Shown: positions 19,026 through 26,309 of the stretch, piece by piece
Numbering within the stretch: position 1 is the stretch's first letter
How the letters are laid out: each line of letters starts with the position of its first letter
Source of the DNA: Pirellulaceae bacterium
GTDB taxonomy: Bacteria > Planctomycetota > Planctomycetia > Pirellulales > Pirellulaceae
Reading direction: 5' to 3'
Assembly (NCBI GenBank): GCA_023382975.1
Contig: JAHDXO010000038.1
Coordinates: 1-64,000 of the forward strand
DNA length: 64,000 bases
The notes under the pieces: generated by a model
Databases searched by the model: none
Told to the model about the DNA's origin: nothing
What the model saw: the letters and a program-made list of their open reading frames with translations, nothing else
Made by a program: the position numbers and the translations under genes

Positions 19026-19955
19026 ATGAAATCGGCCTTGTGTCTGGTCGTTGTCGTGCTCTGCAACGCTGCCGGCGGTGCGGAACTGACTCCATCGGAG
19101 TTGGCACTGAAGAAGATCCTCGGCGCCGGCACGCCCGAACCGATCATGCTTTGGCCCGATAGACCGCCGCAGTTCGCGGAGAACGCTCCGCCCGAAGAGG
19201 TGACCGACGAGGCGCGGATTCGGATGGTCTCCGTGCCGACCATCAGCGTCTATCTGCCGCCGGAAGACAAACGCACCGGCATGGCCGTCGTCGTGTGCGC
19301 CGGTGGAGGCTATGGCGGACACGATTGGAGGACGCACGTCGTGTATGCCGCGCAGGTGTTCAACCCGCTGGGCGTCGCCGTCATCGGCTTGAAGTACCGC
19401 ACCCGCCCGCCGCATACGCTGGACAACGCGGGCATCCAGCAGCTCACGCTCCTGGACGCGAAACGCGCCCTGCGGCTCGTACGTTATCACGCCGCCGAGT
19501 GGAACCTCCGTACGGACCGAATTGGCATCGTCGGCTACTCGGCGGGGGCGAATCTGGCGATGAACTTGGCCGCGAACTTCGACCTGGGCGACACGACAGC
19601 CGACGACCCCGTCGAGCGGCTCAGCAGCCGGCCGGACTTCGCGGTCGGCCTGGGGACGTGGCACTGGCGCAAGCCGGAGAACCCTTTTGTCTTCACGAAG
19701 AACTCGCCGCCGGTTTACCTCGTCCACGCCACGACGGACGAACCCGTGGCGATCGCCCGGAACATCGTCGCCGATTTGCAGAAGCTGGGCGTTCCAGCGC
19801 GGCTCGACCTGTTCGCGGAAGGTGGACACGGCGTCGGCAACCTCATCCCGACGCGAGTGCAACACGGCTTCCCGCCCGCCAAGTGGCCGCAGTTGATGAT
19901 CGATTGGCTCGACGTCAAGTTCCAAGCCCCGCCCGGGGCGGCGGCCGGTCGGTGA
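19026..19955 (+). CDS. Secreted acetyl-esterase-like alpha/beta hydrolase (acetyl xylan esterase/BD-FAE type)
   Basis: A 309-residue exported esterase. The signal peptide (MKSALCLVVVVLCNAAGGA) precedes an alpha/beta-hydrolase domain with oxyanion region VCAGGGYGGHDW, nucleophile elbow GYSAGAN (Ser172), a candidate acid in the HATTDEPV block and His in EGGHGVG. It begins 12 nt after the preceding stop with AGAGGG before the ATG, so it is co-transcribed with the sulfatase fusion. Enzymes of this group remove acetyl or feruloyl esters from hemicellulose-like glycans, a sensible partner for sulfatase and lyase. The specific ester is unknown. Confidence 0.9.
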   Translation: MKSALCLVVVVLCNAAGGAELTPSELALKKILGAGTPEPIMLWPDRPPQFAENAPPEEVTDEARIRMVSVPTISVYLPPEDKRTGMAVVVCAGGGYGGHDWRTHVVYAAQVFNPLGVAVIGLKYRTRPPHTLDNAGIQQLTLLDAKRALRLVRYHAAEWNLRTDRIGIVGYSAGANLAMNLAANFDLGDTTADDPVERLSSRPDFAVGLGTWHWRKPENPFVFTKNSPPVYLVHATTDEPVAIARNIVADLQKLGVPARLDLFAEGGHGVGNLIPTRVQHGFPPAKWPQLMIDWLDVKFQAPPGAAAGR

Positions 19956-20005
19956 GATCGACCGCCGACCGGTTCTCACCGCCCGCGGCAGTCGAAGGGC
20001 TGGCA

Positions 20006-20875
20006 CTACCGGGGGTTTTCCAGGGTTTCGATCAGGAAGAGGATTTCGGCGGCCATGTCGTAGTGCAAATCCGGGGCGTCGGCGAGGGTGCGGTCGCGGC
20101 GGCCGGCGACGATTGTCTGGAGGGCGCGGTAGAAGCCGCCGAAGCCAGCGACCTCGAAGCGCGGAAGCTGTTGCTGGAGGAGGGACGCGGCTTGGGCCGG
20201 GGCGCCGGCGAGCAGGGACTGGGTCACGGCGAGGACGATGCGGCCAGCGCCAGAGTGGTTCTCGCCGCCGTCGCGGCGGTAGGCGAGATAGCAGGCGATG
20301 GCCTTGCCCTTCGCCTCCGCGGCGGCGGCAGGGTTGCCGGCGTCCGTCTCGATGCTGGCGAGAATGGCCCAGGATGTCCACGGCATCGCCGCGTGGCCGA
20401 CCTGCGATTTGCATTCAATCGCTCTGCGGATTTCCTGTCGCGATTCAGCCAGGCGGCCAACTTTGCGCAGCGCTTCCGCGAGGTTGTTTCGCGTCATGCC
20501 TTCGTGGCCCGCGTCGCGGATTTCAGCATACTTGTCCGCCGCCTGACTGAAGAAGTTCGCCGCATCTTCGCCCCGATTCGGGGCTTCGAAATAGAGAGCG
20601 CCCAACCCGCTCAACGTCGTCGCCTGCCCGGCGACATCGCCGAGCCGCACGCCGATCGCGAGCGATTTGCGGTAGGCAACCTCCGCCGCTTCCGGCTGGC
20701 CCGCCGCCTGATACACCATGCCGGCCTGATGCCAGCTCGCGGCGACCATGCCCGGTTCGTACAACTGCGTGAACCTCTCGCGTGCTTCAGCATACGCCGC
20801 CAGCGCCTCCGGGTAGCGGCGCTGCTCCTTGCGGACGGTCCCAAGGTGGAACTTGACCAGGGCGACATCCCGCAC
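20006..20875 (-). pseudogene. TPR C-terminal part of the interrupted TIR-CHAT-STAND gene
   Basis: This segment is in the same frame as the 20,885-24,637 gene and is separated from it only by a TAA codon (20,885-20,887). Its first codons, CTT GGT GAC GTG CGG GAT GTC (LGDVRDV), continue the helix that precedes the stop. Read from the GTG at 20,875 it gives 289 residues of tetratricopeptide repeats (e.g. RRYPEALAAYAEARERF, GQPEAAEVAYRKSLAIGVRLGD, GRLAESRQEIRRAIECK). TPRs normally act as the ligand-sensing end of STAND proteins. A separate short protein from the GTG is possible but has no clear ribosome-binding site, so the simplest reading is a nonsense-truncated sensor domain. Confidence 0.8.
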
Positions 20876-20884
20876 GTCACCAAG

Positions 20885-23800
20885 TTACTCCCCACGGCGG
20901 CCACACTCTTCGTGGGCCGCCGCCGCTTCGTCGAGCCGGCCCAGGTCGGTAAGACAAACGCCTTGTTCCCCGAGGCACTTGGCCGCCATCCCCGCGGCGC
21001 CACAACCCGGCTCCCGTTTCTCGACGGCCTCGAAACGCCGGCGGGACTCGTCCAGCAGGGGCAGCGCCTGCTCCGAGCCACCGGCCGTCTTCTGCACGCG
21101 GGCCAGGAGGAAGCAAGCCACCGCCAAATCGTAATCGGCGTCGGGATACGCCTGCTCGCCCGCTGTCCGAGCGCGCTGGAGCAACTGCTGCGCGCCGTCG
21201 AACGCCTCACGTAATCGCCCGTCGTCATGCTGCTGCTCGATACGGGTCCGCGCCGCCTCGAACCGCGCGTGATTCCAGGCGTCGCCCAGCGCCGCCGCCG
21301 CGGCGTCGCGCACCTGCCCCACGCGCTCCAGCAGCCGCGGCTTGCCGAGCGATTGCAGCAGCCTGTAGAGCAAAGTGGCCAGGTCAATCGTCGCCTCCGC
21401 ATCGCCCGTGCGCTGCACGAGGTCGAGCAGCGCAAAGAGGTTCGGCAGTTCCAGCACCGTCAGCGTCGCCGCGACTTCGGTGTCCTGTTTGCTCTGCTGC
21501 ACGAGGAACCGAACATACGCGCGCATCGCCGCGACCCAGCGGGCCGTCGTCTGACTCGCGTCATCCGTTTTCGACGGCCTCGGAGGGCCATCGTACAGCC
21601 GCCCGCGCAGGTAGGGGCAGAGAGCCGGATTGAGCGTGAGATGGTTGTAGCGGTTCGGCGTCGCCAGCCCCGTCGCGATCAACTCCACCGCCAGCGCGCC
21701 CACGTCCGCCTCTTCCCACTGCATCATCATGCGGAGCACGCCCAATTGCACCCCGCCGTGGAAGACGCCCAAGGCGAGCACCCGGCCGGCGACTTGCGCC
21801 CCCTCACCCCGGCCCTCTCCCCCGGTGGGGGAGAGGGTGACGGAATCGGCCGGAGGCTGTTGGCTCCAGTTGGCGGCCGACATGCGGCGGAGGGAAAGCT
21901 CGACGCTGGCGAACACGGAGTGTTCCCGGCTACCCGGGAACTGCCGCTCCATCGCGGCCATCAGTTCGACGAGCGCTTCGCGGGTGGCCTCGACGCCCCG
22001 GCTCCGCAATTCCGGGGCCAGCAGCGCGAGCGTGCGGGCGTGGCCATGGACGGCCTCCACGAGCGCCTCGATGGATTCCCGCGCGGCATCCTCCGCCGTA
22101 GCAGCCGACTTCAGTCGGCTCGGAACTCCGGATGGGGCGGACTGAAGTCCGCCCCTACTTGATTCCGCATTCAGCGCGCGCTCGACGAGCTTCACGGCGT
22201 CTTCGCGGTCGAGCCGGTGCAGTTCGCGGCGTTGGCGGGCCGCGTCGAACGGCGCGGGCAACGCCTCGCGGCTGGTGAAGACGAGCCGCGTGTCGCCCAC
22301 CTTCAACAGGCGTTCGCACAGCGCAAGGATGGCCTTCAACTCGCGATCCGCCTCCTCGGAAAGTGCGTGGGACATGCTTCCAGCTGGTCCGTCGGCGGGG
22401 CCAGAAGCCGAGGTCGCAAGCCGGAGGCTTACGCCACTGTAGGGCGGCAGCAGGATGCTCTCCATGTTATCCACCACCAGCAGCGTCGATTGCTCGGCGA
22501 GGACTTGCTCGATGGGGTGAATCGCTTTCTCCAGGTCGTCGAAAGTGGCGACCGAGTACCCCGGCACAAGCTGGCTTCCGATGGCATCGAGGACCGCAGC
22601 GGCGTGGCCGTGCGTTTCGACGGATACGAAAACCCCGCGGCGCATCTGGTGGGAGCGCACCATCCAGCGGGCGAACTCGGCGGCAAGCGCCGTCTTGCCT
22701 TCGCCACCTTGCCCGCGCACGACGGCGTAGCGCGCGGAATAGGCTTCTAGCCTGTCTCCTCTCGCGCTGGCAGGCTGGAAGCCTACCCCACTAAACAGCA
22801 GCCGCTGCAGCGCGAGTAGTTCCCGGCTGCGCCCGACGAAGCCGGTTTCTGGCACGGGCGGCAGGTTGCCGAGACGGGTGGCAAGTGCTTCTTGGAAATC
22901 CGCCACCGTCTGCTTCGCAGGGGTGGTCTTGAAAAGCTGCGGGTCGTCCTTCTCCTGGAACAGCACGGGTACGAACCAATCATGGAGATTCAGTTCGTCT
23001 GCGCCGAAAACGCGACCGCGCGATTTGTTTCCCTCCAGTTCGCGCTGGCCCGCGAGCATGGCGTCGCCCACGCGTTTGCCCTCCGCGAGCGCCTGGTAGA
23101 ACGCGGCGACGAACCGCTTGGCCGTCTCGACCAGCACGCTGTGGCTCATGGCGACGACGGAGGCTACGCCGACCTTGAGCAGTTCGGAGGCGACGCTTTC
23201 CGACGCCTTCTCGGCCTGCGCGGTCTGGCAAGCTTCGAGGAAGACGAGCGGGATGCGGTGATCGCGCAGCAGCGGGCCGAGTTCGCTGGTGAAGACGGTG
23301 ACGTGTCGGCGTTTTTCCAATTTGCCCGTGTCCTCGGGCAACTCGAAGCACAGTCCGCCGAGGCCGACCCGTTTGTCATAGACGCCGTGGCCGTCGAAGT
23401 GAACGACGTGATAGGGCTCTCGCGCGCCGCGGGCGCGGTCGAGTTCATCGCGCAAGGCGGACAGCGTGGGCGGGCTGAGGACGTGAATCTTGACCAGGCC
23501 GGGTAGGGCTTCCATCGCCTCGACCAGCGGCAGGGCGCTGGCGCGATGGTCAATGTAACCGCATGCGTCATCTTCGGGTCGCGCAGTGACGAGCAGAATG
23601 CGGATCGGTGTGGCGACAACGGCGACGCCCATCGCTTCGGTGCCCGGCAGCGTTCTGCGGACGCGCGTCGGCTTGGCGCCTTGGAACAGGTAGCATTTGC
23701 CGTCGTGCAGCAGTTCCCACGGCAGGCCGAGCATCACGGTGGCGGCTTCCTGTGCGGCCTTTACGTCCGTCTCGGGCGCACCGGCTTCGAGCGCGACATC

Positions 23801-24637
23801 CACATGGACGGAGAAGCGGCGGCCCGCGTGGTCGCCGGTCTTCTCCCAGGCCTTCATCACCTCTTCCCGGTGAGCCACGGGCAGCGCCGCTTCGTGCAGA
23901 AGGCGTCCCCATCTGACGAGGTTCTCTTCCACCTTCCGCGCACGGTCGCGGAAGTAGTGGCTCGGCCAGACGGCGTATTTCTCCAGATACCATCGCAGTT
24001 CCTCCGCTTCGATGGGACCGATAGGAGCGATCAGCCGCCATGACTGGGCGCTGTGGACGTTCGGCTGGCCCGGAGTGGCGGGCTGATAGACAAGCCGGGC
24101 ACGGGCTGAGGCACGGCGGACGCCATCCTCCTCCTTGAACTTCAGGTCGCTGAGTTCGAGGACGAGTTCTTCCAAAGGCTCGGCCTGGGGCTGAGGAGCG
24201 CCGGGGACATCGGCATTCCTTCGTTTGCCAAGAGCGACGAGAATCGCATTCATGGCCGCTTCGATGCCGCCCGCGTCGCTGGTGACGGGAATGTGCAGAG
24301 GTTGCTGCCCGAAGTGCTTTTTGAACGCACCGAGCTTTGCGCCATCCAGCATCAGCGGAATGACCGGGAAAGCCTCTCTACCGCGCTTCTGCTGAATCTC
24401 GATGGCGTGCTCCAGTTCATCGCTGACCCAATCCGACTGGAAGGAAGCCGCGCTGATGACCACGGCATAGGCCGACGCGGCTTCGATGGCCTTCTGGATT
24501 TCCGGCCACAGCGGATCACCGCCACGCAGTTCGCGCGAATCAATCCATCCATCCTGCCCGTGGTCGGCAAGCGCCACGCGGAGTTCGCGGACGAAGGCGT
24601 CGTCCAGCGAGCTGTGGGAGATGAAGAGTTTGGCCAT
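20885..24637 (-). CDS. TIR-CHAT-STAND NTPase-TPR protein, NLR-like (C-terminus cut by in-frame stop)
   Basis: From the ATG at 24,637 the protein has 1,250 residues. Residues 1-135: TIR domain (FISHSSLDD at 5-13; SDWVSDELEHA with Glu74 at the NADase glutamate position). Residues about 340-565: CHAT caspase-like protease with HFDGHG (His417) and FLEACQTA (Cys470). Residues about 597-820: STAND/NB-ARC-like NTPase with GFVGRSREL, Walker A GQGGEGKT (642-649) and Walker B LLVVDNME (Asp723). Then a helical region and the first TPRs (about 1,100-1,250). Families of this layout sense an invader through the TPRs and fire a TIR NADase or a protease effector. The gene ends early at TAA where CAA (Gln) would give EQLGDV. 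Four palindromic elements lie inside the reading frame without breaking it. The phage-defence role is inference from architecture. Confidence 0.88.
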   Translation of the reverse strand: MAKLFISHSSLDDAFVRELRVALADHGQDGWIDSRELRGGDPLWPEIQKAIEAASAYAVVISAASFQSDWVSDELEHAIEIQQKRGREAFPVIPLMLDGAKLGAFKKHFGQQPLHIPVTSDAGGIEAAMNAILVALGKRRNADVPGAPQPQAEPLEELVLELSDLKFKEEDGVRRASARARLVYQPATPGQPNVHSAQSWRLIAPIGPIEAEELRWYLEKYAVWPSHYFRDRARKVEENLVRWGRLLHEAALPVAHREEVMKAWEKTGDHAGRRFSVHVDVALEAGAPETDVKAAQEAATVMLGLPWELLHDGKCYLFQGAKPTRVRRTLPGTEAMGVAVVATPIRILLVTARPEDDACGYIDHRASALPLVEAMEALPGLVKIHVLSPPTLSALRDELDRARGAREPYHVVHFDGHGVYDKRVGLGGLCFELPEDTGKLEKRRHVTVFTSELGPLLRDHRIPLVFLEACQTAQAEKASESVASELLKVGVASVVAMSHSVLVETAKRFVAAFYQALAEGKRVGDAMLAGQRELEGNKSRGRVFGADELNLHDWFVPVLFQEKDDPQLFKTTPAKQTVADFQEALATRLGNLPPVPETGFVGRSRELLALQRLLFSGVGFQPASARGDRLEAYSARYAVVRGQGGEGKTALAAEFARWMVRSHQMRRGVFVSVETHGHAAAVLDAIGSQLVPGYSVATFDDLEKAIHPIEQVLAEQSTLLVVDNMESILLPPYSGVSLRLATSASGPADGPAGSMSHALSEEADRELKAILALCERLLKVGDTRLVFTSREALPAPFDAARQRRELHRLDREDAVKLVERALNAESSRGGLQSAPSGVPSRLKSAATAEDAARESIEALVEAVHGHARTLALLAPELRSRGVEATREALVELMAAMERQFPGSREHSVFASVELSLRRMSAANWSQQPPADSVTLSPTGGEGRGEGAQVAGRVLALGVFHGGVQLGVLRMMMQWEEADVGALAVELIATGLATPNRYNHLTLNPALCPYLRGRLYDGPPRPSKTDDASQTTARWVAAMRAYVRFLVQQSKQDTEVAATLTVLELPNLFALLDLVQRTGDAEATIDLATLLYRLLQSLGKPRLLERVGQVRDAAAAALGDAWNHARFEAARTRIEQQHDDGRLREAFDGAQQLLQRARTAGEQAYPDADYDLAVACFLLARVQKTAGGSEQALPLLDESRRRFEAVEKREPGCGAAGMAAKCLGEQGVCLTDLGRLDEAAAAHEECGRRGE
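21801..21840 (-). repeat. Palindromic repeat element inside the TIR-CHAT-STAND gene (type 1)
   Basis: CCCTCTCCCCC (21,813-21,823) and GGGGGAGAGGG (21,827-21,837) form a perfect 11-bp stem around a 3-nt loop, flanked by CACCCCGG and GTGA. It resembles a widespread bacterial intergenic repeat of the CCTCACCCCGGCCCTCTCCC kind. Here it is translated as Gly/Glu/Arg-rich LSPTGGEGRGEGA (about residues 934-947), unlike its surroundings, and the frame is kept. Confidence 0.75.
22098..22158 (-). repeat. Double-hairpin palindromic repeat inside the TIR-CHAT-STAND gene (type 2)
   Basis: The element begins GTAG and ends CTAC and contains two perfect hairpins. AGCCGACT/AGTCGGCT lies at 22,103-22,120 with a 2-nt loop, and GGGGCGGACT/AGTCCGCCCC at 22,134-22,155 with a 2-nt loop. 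It encodes the Ser/Gly/Pro-rich stretch GGLQSAPSGVPSRLKSAAT (about residues 829-847) without a stop or frameshift. Confidence 0.82.
22368..22438 (-). repeat. Probable degenerate repeat element inside the TIR-CHAT-STAND gene (type 3)
   Basis: The stretch encodes a low-complexity Ser/Ala/Gly segment (about residues 734-757) between Walker B and the next NTPase helix. It contains AAGCC GGA GGCTT (22,418-22,430) inside a GCGTAAGCCTCCGGCTTGCG-like core, and GTGGGACATGCTTCCAGCT at its other end, close to the sequence of the 22,738-22,791 element. The pairing is weaker than in the other copies, so this is the least certain of the set. Confidence 0.45.
22738..22791 (-). repeat. Palindromic repeat element inside the NTPase domain (type 4)
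   Basis: TAGGCTTCTAGCCTG (22,740-22,754) and CAGGCTGGAAGCCTA (22,771-22,785) are near-perfect inverted arms around a 16-nt spacer. The insert is translated as GVGFQPASARGDRLEAYS (about residues 617-634). It sits just before the Walker A strand of the STAND domain, where related NTPases have only a short loop. Confidence 0.82.
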
Positions 24638-24689
24638 GTCTCGAACTCTGGGTGGGTTGCTGTCCGAGCATTCGGGCCTTGCCAGCATG

Positions 24690-24753
24690 GTAGCCGAAGT
24701 CGTGAGACTTCGGATTCTGCTACTTCCATCCGAATTCTCACGAATTCGGCTAC
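24690..24753. repeat. Double-hairpin repeat upstream of the TIR-CHAT-STAND gene
   Basis: The element runs from GTAGCC to GGCTAC. It contains two perfect 8-bp-stem hairpins: CCGAAGTC/GACTTCGG (24,694-24,713) and CCGAATTC/GAATTCGG (24,730-24,749), each with a 4-nt GTGA or TCAC loop. It has the same twin-hairpin plan and GTAG...CTAC ends as the 22,098-22,158 element, in intergenic DNA 53 nt before the start codon, so it could also affect expression of the downstream minus-strand gene. Confidence 0.82.
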
Positions 24754-25067
24754 AAGGTTACGATCAAGGCCGAGCATTCGAAACCGGATGAATTCGGGCG
24801 TGGTCCTTTGTACTCTGTCGGTCGTACTGCGGCAACTCCCATTCGGGGCGTTGGAATTAGGGTGGCGAGAACCGATCACCAACGCCGACCGAGACCTGCC
24901 GGAGGCAAGCGAGCCTCTGGACAGGGAGTTCGAAAAAATCTACCTTGTGGACGAGATACTGCACGTATGCGCTCACCTCGGAAAGCAGATTCCGACACGG
25001 CAGCGTTTTTTCTTCGTTCCACCAGACGGCTGGCTCGACCACTTCAAATTCGGACGTCACAGCAACT
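24754..25067. other. Intergenic interval with no assignable gene
   Basis: Between the upstream repeat and btaA there are about 310 bases without a convincing gene. One plus-strand frame is open from before the interval to 25,120 and between about 24,850 and 25,090 reads like protein (EKIYLVDEILHVCAHLGK, then VPPDGWLDHFKFGRH), but it has no start codon there and runs into btaA. A minus-strand frame (24,857-25,123) is also open. This may be a decayed gene fragment; promoter elements for btaA and the TIR gene must also lie here, but none could be assigned. Confidence 0.3.
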
Positions 25068-26264
25068 ATGGCCATTATGGACTGGCTCAGTGGACGTGTT
25101 TTCAACATGGTCCACGGTAACAATCTGGTTTACAACACCTGTTGGGAAGATCCGCGGCTCGATCGCGTCGCGCTGCAGTTGGGCGCGGACGACGAGGTCG
25201 TGGTGATCACCTCGGCGGGCTGCAACACGTTGGATTACGCGCTGACGGGACCGCGGTGCGTCCACGCGGTGGACATGAACCCGCGACAGAATGCGCTGTT
25301 GGAGTTGAAGATCGCGGGCATCAGGAACCTGGAGTACGACGAGTTCTTCGCGATGTTCGGCGAGGGCCGCTTGCCCAACGCCCGGTCGGTGTACCAGTCC
25401 CGGTTGCGCGATTCCTTGTCCGAATGGTCGCGCGGGTACTGGGACCGGTGGATGAAGTTCTTTGACAATCGCCGCCGCACGTTCTACTACCGAGGAACCT
25501 CGGGCGCGTTTGCACGATTCGTCAAAGTGTACGCGGATCGGATCATCAAAGTGCGTCCGCACATCGACGCCATCTTGGCGGCGACAACGCTGGAAGAGCA
25601 ACGGGAGATTTACCACAAGTACCTGCGGGACAAGTTCTGGACCAAGCTGATCCGCTTCGCGATGAAGCGTGACACGACGTTGTCGATGGTCGGCGTGCCG
25701 AAGGCGCAGCGGCGACAGATCGAAATGCAGTACGAGGGCGGGATCATCCAGTTTCTGCACGACTGTATGGACAGCGTGTTCGGCGAGTTGCCGTTGGCGG
25801 ACAACTACTTCTGGCGCGTCTACATGACGGGCCGCTACACGCCGGAGTGCTGCCCCGAGTACCTGAAGCCGGATAACTTCGCCCGGCTTCGCGGAGGACT
25901 GGTCGACCGCATCCGCATCCATACGGATTCGGTGCAAGGCTTCCTGGACAAGCACGAAGGCCAGATCACCCGGTTCGTGCTGCTGGATCACATGGACTGG
26001 CTTTCCGACCGCTTCTTTCCGCTGCTGGAAGCCGAATGGCAAGCGATCGTCACGCGCGCGGCACCCGGGGCCCGGTTGATTTGGCGCAGCGGCGGCTTGG
26101 CGACGGATTTCCTCAACCAGGTGCAAGTCCGAATCGACGGGCGGACCCGCGATCTGCCGGAGTTGTTGACCTATCACGAGCCGCTGGCGAGGGAGCTGCA
26201 CGCCAAGGACCGCGTCCACACGTACGGCAGCTTTTACATCGCCGATCTGGCGACTTCCACCTAA
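25068..26264 (+). CDS. btaA: BtaA: S-adenosylmethionine:diacylglycerol 3-amino-3-carboxypropyltransferase
   Basis: A 398-residue DUF3419/BtaA protein that transfers the 3-amino-3-carboxypropyl group of SAM to diacylglycerol, giving diacylglyceryl-homoserine, the first step of betaine lipid (DGTS) synthesis. Family signatures are VHGNNLVYNTCWEDPRLD near the N-terminus, the SAM-site motif ITSAGCNTLDYAL, and AVDMNPRQNALLELK. The start at 25,068 (or the ATG at 25,077, MDWLSGRVF) is chosen because homologs begin there; the frame is open upstream but not protein-like. It lies 45 nt upstream of btaB, so the pathway is complete. In other bacteria these genes are often induced by phosphate starvation; no Pho-type operator could be identified. 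Confidence 0.93.
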   Translation: MAIMDWLSGRVFNMVHGNNLVYNTCWEDPRLDRVALQLGADDEVVVITSAGCNTLDYALTGPRCVHAVDMNPRQNALLELKIAGIRNLEYDEFFAMFGEGRLPNARSVYQSRLRDSLSEWSRGYWDRWMKFFDNRRRTFYYRGTSGAFARFVKVYADRIIKVRPHIDAILAATTLEEQREIYHKYLRDKFWTKLIRFAMKRDTTLSMVGVPKAQRRQIEMQYEGGIIQFLHDCMDSVFGELPLADNYFWRVYMTGRYTPECCPEYLKPDNFARLRGGLVDRIRIHTDSVQGFLDKHEGQITRFVLLDHMDWLSDRFFPLLEAEWQAIVTRAAPGARLIWRSGGLATDFLNQVQVRIDGRTRDLPELLTYHEPLARELHAKDRVHTYGSFYIADLATST

Positions 26265-26309
26265 CACGGCCGAACCGCGGTTCGCGCGGCTTGGCGGGAT
26301 TCCACGGCC

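Noticed and set aside
24637..24688. Earlier start (24,688) for the TIR protein
   Set aside because: The extra 17 residues precede the MAKLFISHSS start typical of TIR domains and reach almost to the upstream repeat.
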